From assembly GCA_023512345.1 (NCBI GenBank), contig JAILZT010000019.1, positions 1 to 64,000 on the forward strand: DNA of 64,000 nt, in the 5' to 3' direction. Shown here piece after piece: positions 19,597 through 27,916 of the stretch. Position 1 is the stretch's first letter; every line of letters starts with the position of its first letter. The notes beneath the pieces were generated by a model. It searched no databases. It saw only the letters and a program-made list of their open reading frames with translations, and had not been told where the DNA came from. The translations under genes were made by a program, and so were the position numbers. The DNA is from Paenibacillus sp. (GTDB taxonomy: Bacteria; Bacillota; Bacilli; Paenibacillales; Paenibacillaceae).

Positions 19597-20862
19597 ATGG
19601 ATATTTTAGTAGTTGGCGGCGGCGGCCGGGAGCATGCAATCATTTGGAGTCTAACAAAGAGCCCTAATGCGGGGAAAATATATTGTGCGCCCGGCAATGC
19701 CGGGATTGCACAGCTTGCTGAATGCGTGCCTATCGGCGTATTTGAATTCGATCGTTTGACCGCTTTTGCGAAGGAAAAGGCAGTGGGTCTAGTCGTGATA
19801 GGGCCGGACGATCCGCTCGCAGCTGGGATTGTTGATGCTTTTGAAGCTCAGGATATCCCAGTCTTTGGACCTCGCCGTAATGCGGCGGAGATTGAGGGCA
19901 GCAAAACCTTCATGAAGGATCTGCTCCATAAGTACAACATCCCGACAGCAGCTTATCAGAAGTTCAGTGATTATGAATCCGCGCTTGCCTATTTGCGCGT
20001 GCAGGAGCTGCCCATCGTTATCAAAGCGGATGGACTGGCAGCCGGCAAAGGGGTTACTGTAGCCTATTCACGTGAAGAGGCGGAGCAGGCCTTACTTGAT
20101 ATCATGGTGACTAAAGTATTCGGTGAGGCTGGTACACAGGTTGTCATTGAGGAGTTCCTTGCAGGGCAGGAAATGTCCATTCTTGCCTTTGTGGATGGGG
20201 AGACGGTGCGCCCGATGGCCGCTGCCCAGGATCATAAACCGGTATTTGATGGAGATAAAGGTCCCAACACAGGCGGAATGGGTACATATTCCCCTCTGCC
20301 GCATATTGATGATGCTATTATACAGGAAGCTGTGGAAACGATTATTATCCCGACTGCCAAAGCTATGGTGGCCGAAGGTCGATCTTTCAGTGGCGTATTA
20401 TTCGCTGGACTGATGATTTCTCCAGATGGGAAGCCAAAGACCATTGAATTCAATGCCCGTTTTGGAGATCCTGAGACACAGGTAGTACTGCCGCGGCTGC
20501 GAAGCGATCTGCTGGATATTTTCCTAGCAGTGGTCGAAGGTAGATTGGCAGATATCGATATTCAGTGGAGTGACGAGGCTGCGGTATGCGTAGTCCTAGC
20601 TTCTGGAGGTTATCCCGGTCCTTATCCCAAAGGTGTCCCTATTTCCGGACTTGAAAACCGTCAAGGGGAACTCATTTTCCATGCAGGTACAGCTCGTGAT
20701 GCGGATGGAAATTGGATTACGAACGGTGGACGTGTGCTGGGCATAGTAGGAATGGGCTCAAATATCGCAGAAGCTCGATCCGCTGCCTACGAGAGCGCGG
20801 AGGGTATTACTTTTGTAGGAAAACAGAACCGTACAGACATTGCTGCGAAAGCTCTTGTATGA
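19597..20862 (+). CDS. purD: Phosphoribosylamine-glycine ligase
   Basis: The 421-aa ATP-grasp enzyme makes GAR. Landmarks are VVGGGGREHAI at the N-terminus, KADGLAAGKGVTVA in the ATP-grasp domain, and the family signature RFGDPETQ followed by VLP. The RBS is GGGGAGG before ATG 19597. It is the last gene of the pur operon in this window. Confidence 0.97.
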   Translation: MDILVVGGGGREHAIIWSLTKSPNAGKIYCAPGNAGIAQLAECVPIGVFEFDRLTAFAKEKAVGLVVIGPDDPLAAGIVDAFEAQDIPVFGPRRNAAEIEGSKTFMKDLLHKYNIPTAAYQKFSDYESALAYLRVQELPIVIKADGLAAGKGVTVAYSREEAEQALLDIMVTKVFGEAGTQVVIEEFLAGQEMSILAFVDGETVRPMAAAQDHKPVFDGDKGPNTGGMGTYSPLPHIDDAIIQEAVETIIIPTAKAMVAEGRSFSGVLFAGLMISPDGKPKTIEFNARFGDPETQVVLPRLRSDLLDIFLAVVEGRLADIDIQWSDEAAVCVVLASGGYPGPYPKGVPISGLENRQGELIFHAGTARDADGNWITNGGRVLGIVGMGSNIAEARSAAYESAEGITFVGKQNRTDIAAKALV

Positions 20863-20914
20863 GGATAAAGAACTGGACAATGAAAATTTTTACGTATTAA
20901 GCACTAAAAAGGGA

Positions 20915-20943
20915 CTGACAAGTAGTATAAGAAGTGGTATACT
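20915..20943 (+). promoter_or_regulatory. Promoter of a short transcript downstream of purD
   Basis: CTGACA (20915-20920) and TATACT (20938-20943) are 17 nt apart, each one mismatch from consensus. The only thing between it and the strong terminator at 20982-21016 is about 40 nt of sequence, so it should make a very short RNA. It lies within an imperfect inverted repeat AGTATA/TATACT. Confidence 0.55.
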
Positions 20944-20949
20944 ACAAAA

Positions 20950-21016
20950 CGTACGGGGGAAAATGTGCGGATATATACAGATAAAAGACCTTTCCGATCA
21001 TGGAAAGGTCTTTTTT
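20950..21016 (+). ncRNA. Candidate small RNA (about 67 nt) or tiny-ORF transcript
   Basis: Bounded by the promoter at 20915-20943 and the terminator at 20982-21016. A 27-codon frame (ATG 20963 to TAG 21046) starts within it, weakly preceded by GGGGGA, but it runs through the terminator stem, so a non-coding product is more likely. No homology to a named sRNA was recognised. Confidence 0.35.
20982..21016 (+). terminator. Rho-independent terminator
   Basis: Stem AAAGACCTTTCC / GGAAAGGTCTTT with a 5-nt loop, followed by a T run. It can end both the pur operon and the short transcript. Confidence 0.92.
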
Positions 21017-21082
21017 AAAGATTTGAGAGAGTGCAGATATTCGTAGACCCTACAAAGGTACTAGAATAAGCTTAGGATTCAT

Positions 21083-21107
21083 GTAGCTCCACTTTGTGGG
21101 GCTTTTT
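21083..21107 (+). terminator. Second terminator in the purD downstream gap
   Basis: An 8-bp stem AGCTCCAC/GTGGGGCT with a 3-nt loop is followed by TTTTT. Its U-run doubles as part of the -35 box of the next promoter. Confidence 0.75.
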
Positions 21108-21133
21108 ACATACGACTTGATGTGGGATATAAT
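21105..21133 (+). promoter_or_regulatory. Promoter of the SEC-C/TPR gene
   Basis: TTTACA (21105-21110), 17 nt, then perfect TATAAT (21128-21133). It is 67 nt before ATG 21200 and overlaps the U-run of the preceding terminator. Confidence 0.7.
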
Positions 21134-21199
21134 CATAATTGCGGATAGCGATGCGATTAGAAGCGTATGGCTAGTCACAGATTTAAGGGGGAATAAGTT

Positions 21200-22516
21200 T
21201 TGATAAAGGTTGGAAGAAATGAATTATGCCCATGCGGTAGCGGGAAAAAATATAAAAGGTGCTGCATTGACAAGGAATCCTCTGTGATGGAATCTTTGCT
21301 GCGGCTTGTGACCACTGAAGAAGCGGCGGCCCATGAGACAGAAGTCTATGAACCAGCTAATTCTGGAGACACGGTATACACTGCAGGTACTTCCGAAGGT
21401 AAACTTACAATGGCTAAGCTCAAAAAAATGGTGTCCAAGGATCTGAAATGGGACAGCCCTTCTCATGAGCAACTGGCATTGCATCTTATAGAGAATATGA
21501 AAAACGATTACGAGAACGATCTCATCTCAGAAGCATTGCTACTCTGGAATGGGTACTCCCTTCATACCAAACCAGCGGTGAAAAAAATGGGCTCCTACTG
21601 TGCAGCCATTGAGTATTTGCTGTCGGCGGAATATGGCTTCCTTGTTACACAGACCGATTTGGCTAAAAAGTATGAAGTCACTTCAGCAACAGTCTCACGT
21701 AATTTCAAAGAACTTTCTGCTTATGTGGAGGAGTTCGGAATAGGCGGAGGACAAGATGAGCTTCTTTCCATAACTACTGGTACTGGGACTCCTAAAGAGA
21801 AAGCACAACGCCTTCTACAGAAAGCGGCTGAGGCTACTTCACCTAAAAAGCGTATCCAAATGGCTGAAGCAGCACTTGAAATTGATCCTAACAGCTCCGA
21901 TGCCTACATGATTCTGGCAGAGGAAGCAGAGAACGAGCATGAAGCACGGGCTTTCTTGAAGGATGGTATGGAGGCCGGCAGACGAGAACTCGGAGATCTC
22001 TTTTTTGAAAAAAACAAAGGGTATTTCTGGGGACTTCACGAGACTAGATCCTATATCACAATTTGTAAAAGCTATGCGGAGTCCTGTTGGTTTGGCGGAA
22101 ATGGTGATGAAGCGGCTAAGACTCTGGAGAACATCATGGAGCTTAACACTGAGGATAATACAGGTGCACGGTACTTGCTGCTAGCCGTATATTTATACAC
22201 AAACCGCCTGGATGATGCTGAGCGCTTGCTGAATAATTACGGCAATGATGACGCTGCTGCTGCCTTTGCCTACGATCGAATTGTGCTGGAATATAAGCGG
22301 AACGGAATTACCTCACAGTTGAAAATGCTGTATCGTATTGCCCGTAATGTAAATAAGCATGTACCTGACTATCTTCTTGGCGGAAAAAGACTGCCGCATA
22401 GCCTGCCTGATTTCATAGGCATGGGAGATGCTAACGAAGCTGTTGAGTATGTAATTATGCATTCCCGTCTGTGGGCAAGTTTGCCGGACCTTTTGAAGTG
22501 GATGCTGAAACAATAG
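21200..22516 (+). CDS. SEC-C metal-binding and TPR-like repeat protein
   Basis: The 438-aa protein opens with a SEC-C zinc motif (NELCPCGSGKKYKRCC, residues 7-22), the module found at the SecA C-terminus. A helical middle follows (about 90-190) with a helix-turn-helix-like stretch (LAKKYEVTSATVSRNFKEL, about 155-173). The C-terminal half has TPR-like helical pairs such as RIQMAEAALEIDPNSSDAYM. No signal peptide or membrane segment is seen. The HTH-like part suggests nucleic-acid contact, but function is unknown. It has its own promoter and terminator. Confidence 0.8.
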   Translation: MIKVGRNELCPCGSGKKYKRCCIDKESSVMESLLRLVTTEEAAAHETEVYEPANSGDTVYTAGTSEGKLTMAKLKKMVSKDLKWDSPSHEQLALHLIENMKNDYENDLISEALLLWNGYSLHTKPAVKKMGSYCAAIEYLLSAEYGFLVTQTDLAKKYEVTSATVSRNFKELSAYVEEFGIGGGQDELLSITTGTGTPKEKAQRLLQKAAEATSPKKRIQMAEAALEIDPNSSDAYMILAEEAENEHEARAFLKDGMEAGRRELGDLFFEKNKGYFWGLHETRSYITICKSYAESCWFGGNGDEAAKTLENIMELNTEDNTGARYLLLAVYLYTNRLDDAERLLNNYGNDDAAAAFAYDRIVLEYKRNGITSQLKMLYRIARNVNKHVPDYLLGGKRLPHSLPDFIGMGDANEAVEYVIMHSRLWASLPDLLKWMLKQ

Positions 22517-22531
22517 AATCTATTAAGAACG

Positions 22532-22567
22532 AGATCACAGCCTGTTTGATGGGCTGTGATTTTTTTG
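22532..22567 (+). terminator. Terminator after the SEC-C/TPR gene
   Basis: ATCACAGCC / GGGCTGTGAT stem (one bulge) with an 8-nt loop, followed by TTTTTTT. Confidence 0.9.
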
Positions 22568-22597
22568 ATTTGACTACTTCTCTTATGAAAATAACGA

Positions 22598-22626
22598 TTG
22601 ACCCAAGTGTATATTTTGATTATATT
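22598..22626 (+). promoter_or_regulatory. Promoter of a 40-codon small ORF
   Basis: TTGACC (22598-22603), exactly 17 nt, then TATATT (22621-22626). The predicted start of transcription (about 22633) falls just before an AGGAG at 22638, giving a very short leader. Confidence 0.6.
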
Positions 22627-22652
22627 TGTAATATTATAGGAGACCATTTCAC

Positions 22653-22775
22653 ATGCTTAACTACATTAAAGTTTGGCATGTTCTCGTTAGTCAATTAGGA
22701 AGATTAGCGGGAATGTTGATTGAAGTAGATGATATTCTTCAGCATTTTGGTATAAGAAGGGGTTTGAATATTTAA
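22653..22775 (+). CDS. Small ORF, 40 aa, unknown function
   Basis: ATG 22653 to TAA 22773-22775 encodes MLNYIKVWHVLVSQLGRLAG and then 20 more residues ending in GIRRGLNI. ATAGGAGAC lies about 10 nt upstream and a 17-nt-spaced promoter lies at 22598. The peptide is largely helical and amphipathic in look, with an acidic IEVDD segment and a basic tail. A terminator at 22847 closes the unit. I do not recognise the family. It could be a regulatory peptide, and its position before the Spo0E-like gene may or may not matter. Confidence 0.45.
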   Translation: MLNYIKVWHVLVSQLGRLAGMLIEVDDILQHFGIRRGLNI

Positions 22776-22794
22776 TAGATAGTTTGGAAAAATA

Positions 22795-22803
22795 TGCTAT
22801 AAT
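22795..22803 (+). promoter_or_regulatory. Candidate extended -10 promoter
   Basis: TGCTATAAT lies about 44 nt before the terminator stem at 22847. If used, it would give a roughly 65-nt RNA with no ORF. No -35 is visible. Confidence 0.35.
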
Positions 22804-22846
22804 CAAAAACGAAGTATGTATTCTAAAATGTGTAAGATTGTAATCC

Positions 22847-22877
22847 AAGACCAGTCTCTAAAAACTGGTCTTTTTTT
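22847..22877 (+). terminator. Terminator before the Spo0E-like gene
   Basis: AAGACCAGT / ACTGGTCTT perfect 9-bp stem followed by a T run. Confidence 0.9.
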
Positions 22878-22973
22878 ACATACTAATACAAAAAACAAAC
22901 TATATTATCTAAAAAAGTTTATCTGAAAAGTAGACATAAAGACCTAGAATAACTATAAACAGGAGGGTTACAG

Positions 22974-23156
22974 GTGAAAAGGGAAAGTTTAGAACTACAT
23001 ATAGAAATTGCACGACAGAGACTTAATGATATGGAGAAACAGTATGGAATAGAACATATAAGCATTCTTGAACAATCAAAGCTGCTGGATGAGTTAATTA
23101 ATGAATACAATCGGACCTATTTTCCAAAACAAAAAAATTCGATATCAAATCTCTAG
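22974..23156 (+). CDS. Spo0E-like aspartyl-phosphate phosphatase
   Basis: A 60-aa protein with the Spo0E family signature S-x-x-L-D-x-L-I-x-x-Y (SKLLDELINEYNR, about residues 35-47), preceded by a first helix. Family members dephosphorylate Spo0A-P and delay sporulation, so this supports a spore-former host. GTG 22974 follows AGGAGGG at good spacing. It is a single gene after a terminator. Confidence 0.85.
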   Translation: MKRESLELHIEIARQRLNDMEKQYGIEHISILEQSKLLDELINEYNRTYFPKQKNSISNL

Positions 23157-23249
23157 CATAACTATTGCTGCAACTAATTAAGTAGAGTTAGTCGAAAAAT
23201 GACTTTTTAAGTCAGATCATCCGCGTTATATAACCTCACATACTATACA

Positions 23250-23276
23250 TAAATCATCCCGTATATCCGATATAAT
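23250..23276 (+). promoter_or_regulatory. Candidate promoter upstream of the chemoreceptor gene
   Basis: The stretch contains CCGATATAAT. Its TATAAT (23271-23276) has a weak -35 17 nt upstream. CCGATAT plus an upstream TAAA also resembles a sigma-D motility promoter, which would suit a chemoreceptor, but the spacing (13 nt) is shorter than the usual ~15-16. It lies 210 nt before the start codon. Otherwise 23157-23486 is AT-rich with no gene seen. Confidence 0.3.
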
Positions 23277-23486
23277 AGTAAATAAGCCTCTCTTTATCAT
23301 AGAAAAATCATAATTTGTATTATTTTCGTTGGATAAAACTAACATAGACACATTATGCTCACAATTTGGTTTAAAACGTTAAAGGGTTAAAGGGTTATTT
23401 TGTAGAATTAAGTCGAAATTAGTAGAAAAATATTCAAGTTAGTGCTACTATGGCACTATTTTATTTGAAAGGTGGGGAAATCCTAA

Positions 23487-25571
23487 TTGACAACACAAAA
23501 AAAATTAACTTCGCAAATTCAAAAGATCGTACACTCTATTTCCAATATGGGTATCAGGGGAAAACTGTTTTTATCCGTAATTTTGTCCGTCGTTTTAATT
23601 TTTGCTGTGGTATCCGTAGTCATCTATACCAATGCCAAGAAAGTCATTATAGATGATCTTAATAGTTCTTTGACTTACGAGAAGGGACAGATTGGTGAAA
23701 AGATCAATCAATTGCTGCAGCCTGCCGCCGATAGTGTGGAGCTGTTGAATGCCAATGCTTATGTCCGCGATTTTATTACCGAGGTAGGATCTGTGGAGTC
23801 GATTAAGACTAGTTCCGGGTATAGTGAATTGATCCGCACACTAAATTTGATTAAAAAGAATAATGAAAATCTGCTGAATGTATATGTAGGCCTCGATTCT
23901 GTGAATAAGCTTATAACACATGACGAGTTCAATCCTCCGGCAGACTATAATTTGAAAGAACGCGGCTGGTACAAAAGCACAGTCCAAAACAAAAGTCTTA
24001 TCGTAACCGATCCTTATACAGATGCAATATCGGGCAAGATGGTTGTTACCCTCAGCACACCCATCTTGGATGACAGCGGCAAATTAATAGGTGTAGCAGG
24101 AGTGGACATTTCTATAGAACAAATTACGTTAGCTCTTGGTGCTTTTAATTATAAGGGTAGTGGATTTGCTACCTTAATCGATACAACGGGTACATTCATT
24201 TATCATCCAAAAAGTGATTACGTTCTATTCAAAAAGATGAGTGATCTCGGTGAAGATTGGAAGGTTATCGGCGACAAAATGGCGAAAAGGGAAAGCGACG
24301 TCATAAAGACAGATATTGACGGTCATCCCAATTATGTATCCTATGCTCCTGCGGTGGACAATCTGTGGGCAGTAGCGTTGGTTGTACCGGCTGGAGATGC
24401 TGAAAGTGCGCTTAAGCTGTTCAAGAATATATTCATATTGTCAGCATTGTCAGCGATTGTCCTTATGGGAATCCTTTTGTACTTTGTATCCAACAGCATC
24501 TTGAAGCAAATCCCGATCCTTACAGCTTCCTTCCGCACGGCAATGACAGGAGATCTATCGGTTAGGGCTAAGGTGACGGCTAAGGGCGAAATCGCGGTAT
24601 TGGCCGAAGGATTTAACGACATGATTTCTTCTCAGCAAGGTCTTATCAGAGAGATTATGAAAAATTCGCACAATATCTCAGGAGCGGTAGATAACACTGA
24701 GAAAAATGTGTTCGATTTGGATGAAAGTATAGCTGACGTATCAGCAACCACTGAAGAATTATCAGCAGGTATGGAGCAGACCGCGGCTACTATGCAAGAA
24801 ATGAACGCCAGCACGATCGAAATTGAAAATGCTATCGAAAGTATCGCTAAGAAAGCGCAAGATGGAGCCCATTCAGCTAAGGAAATTAATGAGCGGGCTG
24901 AGCGCCTAAAAGAAGGAGCTTTTCAATCCAGACAGCAAGCAGATGAAATGTATGGGCAGAGTGAAATTCAGCTGCGTAATGCGATTGAACAATCCAGGTC
25001 TATTTCACAGATTAGTGCATTGTCAGGCGCGATTCTCGATATTGCTACCCAGACGAACCTATTATCATTGAATGCTTCGATTGAAGCGGCCCGAGCGGGA
25101 GAAGCCGGAAGAGGTTTTGCGGTTGTAGCTAACGAAATTCGTAAATTAGCTGAGAATTCACGCGAAACGGTATCCGAAATCCAGGAGGTAACCCAATCGG
25201 TAGTCGGCGCGGTCTCAAATCTGGTGGAGGGTGCGGAGAATATGCTGCGTTTCGTAGACCAACAAGTTCTTAAGGATTACGATGCAATGCAAGAGACCGG
25301 GCGTCAGTATAGTGAGGATGCTAAATATGTAGAAGATTTGGTCACGGATTTCAGTGCTACTTCTGAGGAATTGCTGGCTTCCATTCAAAATATGCTTAGT
25401 GCGATTGGGGAAACTACTATTGCAACGAGTGAGGGCGCAGATGGGGCAAGTACTATAGCTGTTAAGGCAGAGCACATCATCAATAAATCAGGCAGCATCG
25501 TTTCTGAGATGGAAGAAATAAAGAGCAGTACAACTAAGCTGCTGGAGACAGTATCCAGATTCAAAGCCTAA
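23487..25571 (+). CDS. Methyl-accepting chemotaxis protein with dCache sensor
   Basis: The 694-aa transmembrane receptor signals to CheA/CheW. The N-terminal membrane segment (about 25-47) is followed by an extracytoplasmic dCache-type domain (about 50-300, with the ligand-side [11 protein letters not shown] and VTLSTPI blocks). A second membrane segment (about 310-335), a HAMP domain and a long coiled coil follow. The conserved hairpin tip is [20 protein letters not shown] then [15 protein letters not shown]. The start is TTG 23487 with AAAGGTGGGG upstream. The ligand is unknown. A terminator follows. Confidence 0.93.
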   Translation: MTTQKKLTSQIQKIVHSISNMGIRGKLFLSVILSVVLIFAVVSVVIYTNAKKVIIDDLNSSLTYEKGQIGEKINQLLQPAADSVELLNANAYVRDFITEVGSVESIKTSSGYSELIRTLNLIKKNNENLLNVYVGLDSVNKLITHDEFNPPADYNLKERGWYKSTVQNKSLIVTDPYTDAISGKMVVTLSTPILDDSGKLIGVAGVDISIEQITLALGAFNYKGSGFATLIDTTGTFIYHPKSDYVLFKKMSDLGEDWKVIGDKMAKRESDVIKTDIDGHPNYVSYAPAVDNLWAVALVVPAGDAESALKLFKNIFILSALSAIVLMGILLYFVSNSILKQIPILTASFRTAMTGDLSVRAKVTAKGEIAVLAEGFNDMISSQQGLIREIMKNSHNISGAVDNTEKNVFDLDESIADVSATTEELSAGMEQTAATMQEMNASTIEIENAIESIAKKAQDGAHSAKEINERAERLKEGAFQSRQQADEMYGQSEIQLRNAIEQSRSISQISALSGAILDIATQTNLLSLNASIEAARAGEAGRGFAVVANEIRKLAENSRETVSEIQEVTQSVVGAVSNLVEGAENMLRFVDQQVLKDYDAMQETGRQYSEDAKYVEDLVTDFSATSEELLASIQNMLSAIGETTIATSEGADGASTIAVKAEHIINKSGSIVSEMEEIKSSTTKLLETVSRFKA

Positions 25572-25609
25572 GTGTCCATAAGTAACAAAATAACTGTCCT
25601 AATAATTGT

Positions 25610-25651
25610 AAAAGCCGGTCGTGGTAGTTAGGATACCTAGGCCGGCTTTTC
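25610..25651 (+). terminator. Terminator after the chemoreceptor gene
   Basis: AAAAGCCGG...CCGGCTTTT with a 23-nt internal region containing a weak inner stem. The symmetry allows action on either strand. Confidence 0.75.
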
Positions 25652-25741
25652 GCTGTAAAAGCATGACAATGCTTGAAAAAAAGCCTGCGGAAGAGTATGT
25701 TACAAGAAGCTAAAATAAACACAAGTAGAGGCGAGGATTTC

Positions 25742-27004
25742 ATGAGAGAAGGCGAAGACCGGATCGTAGGAATGGAAGATATTGTACGTGCTCATCATAT
25801 GCTGCGGGAGGTTATAGTCCGAACTCCACTCCAGCGTGATGCGGTGCTGTCGGCCAAGTACAATTGCAATGTATATTTGAAGCGAGAAGATCTGCAGATC
25901 GTGCGTTCGTTCAAAATTCGCGGCGCTTATCATATGATTCGCAGCCTATCGGCGGAGGAAAGGGAAAAAGGAATTGTCTGTGCAAGTGCAGGAAATCATG
26001 CGCAGGGTGTTGCTTTTTCATGCAAGGCACTAGGAATTAACGGTAAGGTGTATATGCCTAGTACAACGCCTAACCAAAAGGTGAAGCAAGTAAGACGGTT
26101 TGGCGGAAAGAATGTTGAAGTCATTTTAAAGGGAGATACCTTCGATGATGCCTACGATGAAGCGCTGCAGGCTTGTATAGATCATGGTATGACTCTGATT
26201 CATCCCTTTGACGAGCCTAAGATTATCGCTGGTAATGGTACGATTGCCATGGAGGTCATGGAAAGTCTCGACCATCCAGCCGATTATGTATTTGTAACCA
26301 TTGGCGGTGGCGGCCTGGCAGCAGGCATATCTACTTACATGAATGCCGTTAGTCCTTCTACCAAAATTATAGGTGTGGAGCCTTTAGGGGCAGCATCCAT
26401 GAGTGAAGCGCTGCTTCGTGGAGAAGTAGTAACGCTTGAGGAAATCAATAAATTTGTGGATGGTGCTGCCGTTAAGCGTGTGGGCGGATTAACCTTTGAT
26501 ATTTGCTCGCGTTATTTGGATGACGTAGTTAAAGTACCGGAGGGCAAAGCCTGCACAACCATTCTTGAACTGTATAACGAGAATGCAATCGTAGTAGAGC
26601 CTGCGGGAGCATTGCCAATAGCGGCATTGGATCTGTACAAGGAGAAAATTGTTGGCAAAACAGTGGTCTGCATCGTAAGCGGCGGGAATAACGATATTGA
26701 TAGAATGCAGGAAATTAAGGAGCGCTCACTCATTTATGAAGGACTGAAGCATTACTTCATGATTAATTTCCCTCAGCGGGCAGGTGCTTTACGTGAGTTC
26801 CTCTCAGAAGTGCTGGGTCCAGACGACGATATTACACGTTTTGAATATACGAAAAAGAATGACAAAGAGAATGGACCTGCTCTTGTAGGAATCGAACTTT
26901 TGTCCAAGGAAGCATATGCTCCCCTCATTGAACGAATGGAGCAAAAGGGCGTAAGTTATTTAGAGATTAACAAAGATATGAACTTGTTCAACATGCTTAT
27001 CTAA
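25742..27004 (+). CDS. ilvA: Threonine dehydratase (biosynthetic, IlvA)
   Basis: The 420-aa PLP enzyme deaminates threonine to 2-oxobutanoate for isoleucine synthesis. The PLP lysine is in SFKIRGAYHM, the phosphate-binding glycine loop is GGGGLAAG, and a single C-terminal ACT-like regulatory domain begins about residue 335 (HYFMINFPQRAGALREF). This matches the short Bacillus-type IlvA (about 420 aa) rather than the two-ACT E. coli form. I choose ATG 25742, preceded by AGGCGAGG; the frame is open back to 25673 but that part is not conserved-looking. Confidence 0.93.
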   Translation: MREGEDRIVGMEDIVRAHHMLREVIVRTPLQRDAVLSAKYNCNVYLKREDLQIVRSFKIRGAYHMIRSLSAEEREKGIVCASAGNHAQGVAFSCKALGINGKVYMPSTTPNQKVKQVRRFGGKNVEVILKGDTFDDAYDEALQACIDHGMTLIHPFDEPKIIAGNGTIAMEVMESLDHPADYVFVTIGGGGLAAGISTYMNAVSPSTKIIGVEPLGAASMSEALLRGEVVTLEEINKFVDGAAVKRVGGLTFDICSRYLDDVVKVPEGKACTTILELYNENAIVVEPAGALPIAALDLYKEKIVGKTVVCIVSGGNNDIDRMQEIKERSLIYEGLKHYFMINFPQRAGALREFLSEVLGPDDDITRFEYTKKNDKENGPALVGIELLSKEAYAPLIERMEQKGVSYLEINKDMNLFNMLI

Positions 27005-27041
27005 CTCTCGGCGACTATAAAGTTAGTAGAAGAATAGAGAA

Positions 27042-27073
27042 AGGGGCTGCTTGGGACAGCCCCGCTGTTTTTG
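27042..27073 (+). terminator. Terminator after ilvA
   Basis: GGGGCTG / CAGCCCC stem with a 7-nt loop, then GCTGTTTTT. The loop carries TGGGACAG, which matches the inverse of CTGTCCCA at 27565, so the site may also be the left end of the IS-derived element. Confidence 0.65.
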
Positions 27074-27095
27074 AGTCGGATTGACTTGTGTACGT

Positions 27096-27200
27096 GGTAT
27101 GGTCGCTCCGCGAACGGACCGTTGCTCCAATCGCTGTGGTCTCCAGATTTTATTTATTTCCCTTAGCGGTAAAAATCCGGAGACCAAGGCGACCGCTACC
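27096..27200. repeat. Large nested palindrome
   Basis: An inner stem GGTCTCCAGATTTT (27138-27151) pairs with AAAATCCGGAGACC (27172-27185), 13 of 14 pairs. It is enclosed by an outer GGTATGGTCGC (27096-27106) with GCGACC...TACC (27189-27200). The left internal part also holds AACGGACCGTT. It has no coding look and lies between the ilvA terminator and an IS remnant. Confidence 0.7.
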
Positions 27201-27354
27201 GCTTTTCCGCAATCAGTCCGTCCTCTCCGCTGCTTTGAGCAGAAAAGGTTTCTACAATCTTCTTTAAAATCACAAAAAGAAATCGCCCTTTTGTAAAATG
27301 GAGGTACCACCCAACCATTCAAAAGTAGCGATTTCTTTGTACATTCAATATACC

Positions 27355-27513
27355 ATGAACCAACTTTGCTTGCCGATGGATCTGGAAGAAGACAGATTTC
27401 TGCTTCGCGGAATGGATAAGGTGACGCTTGAGGTCGGGTGACATTCGCTTGCCCATAATCTGCTGAAGCAAGCAGCCAATGACCAAAAACGCAGAGCAGC
27501 AATTCTCCACTAA
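27355..27513 (+). pseudogene. IS1182 transposase remnant (N- and C-terminal ends fused)
   Basis: Reading from ATG 27355 gives MNQLCLPMDLEED, like the IS1182 transposase start. It then jumps to RFLLRGMDKVTLEVG, an in-frame TGA (where TGG is expected), and HSLAHNLLKQAANDQKRRAA to the stop at 27511, like the transposase C-terminus. Several hundred codons, including the catalytic core, are missing, so it cannot be active. Family assignment rests on recalled motifs. Confidence 0.65.
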
Positions 27514-27543
27514 CAGGAGAATTGCTGCTCTGCTGTCGTTTTA
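27491..27543 (+). terminator. Strong hairpin at the end of the IS remnant
   Basis: A perfect 17-bp stem CAGAGCAGCAATTCTCC / GGAGAATTGCTGCTCTG with a 7-nt loop, followed by CTGTCGTTTT. It overlaps the end of the transposase remnant, as many IS terminators do. A second hairpin (GTCCCAT...ATGGGAC with inner TAGAA/TTCTA) lies at 27566-27599. Confidence 0.6.
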
Positions 27544-27718
27544 CGGTTAATAAAAACAAAAGAACTGTCCCATTCGTAGAAAATTCTACTTATGGGACAC
27601 CCCCCTTCTTTGGTATCTAAGGGGACGAGTATCCTCGGAGAATGTCCATCCCTAGAATGAACTATAGATATTGAACTTGAAAAACAAGAGAAAAAGGAAA
27701 GGCGCGACGGAGGGGGAT

Positions 27719-27877
27719 TTTGGAACTGGAAGAGCGAGAGCGTCCGCCTACAAGCTTTCCGTAGGAAAGCTCACTCCGGAAGCATAAGCAGTCTACGGAT
27801 TTCTACCGCTAAGAGCGGTATTAACCGAGAAATCTGTAGACAACAGCGGCTGGAGGTCCAAACATTCACCGTAGTTG
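27719..27877. repeat. Structured intergenic repeat, copy C
   Basis: Third copy of the 9381/15721 element: TTTGGAACTGG, AGCGTCCGCC, AGCTTTCCGTAGGAAAGCT, GGAAGCATAAGC, TTTCTACCGC and GGTCCAAA. The long stem is GTCTACGGATTTC (27791-27803) with GAAATCTGTAGAC (27829-27841), 13 pairs including one G-T. The stem sequence differs from copies A and B but pairing is kept. It lies in the ilvA to secreted-protein gap, downstream of the IS relic. The rest of 27600-27718 shows nothing I can name. Confidence 0.8.
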
Positions 27878-27916
27878 CGACTGGCCCTTACTCTAATAAC
27901 CTTAAGTTCAATCTAT

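Larger units (their letters stand above)
27275..27572 (+). mobile_element. Internally deleted IS1182-like element
   Basis: A hairpin AAAGAAATCGC/GCGATTTCTTT (27275-27338) precedes a short frame that joins the start of an IS1182-type transposase directly to its end. A strong hairpin (27492-27532) follows, with CTGTCCCA at 27565-27572. TGGGACAG at 27052-27059 could be the opposite terminal repeat, which would make the whole relic 521 bp. Exact ends are uncertain. Confidence 0.55.

Noticed and set aside
23250-23273. Sigma-D promoter for the chemoreceptor
   Set aside because: TAAA and CCGATAT are present but 13 nt apart, shorter than the expected ~15-16, so I list it only as a weak general promoter candidate.
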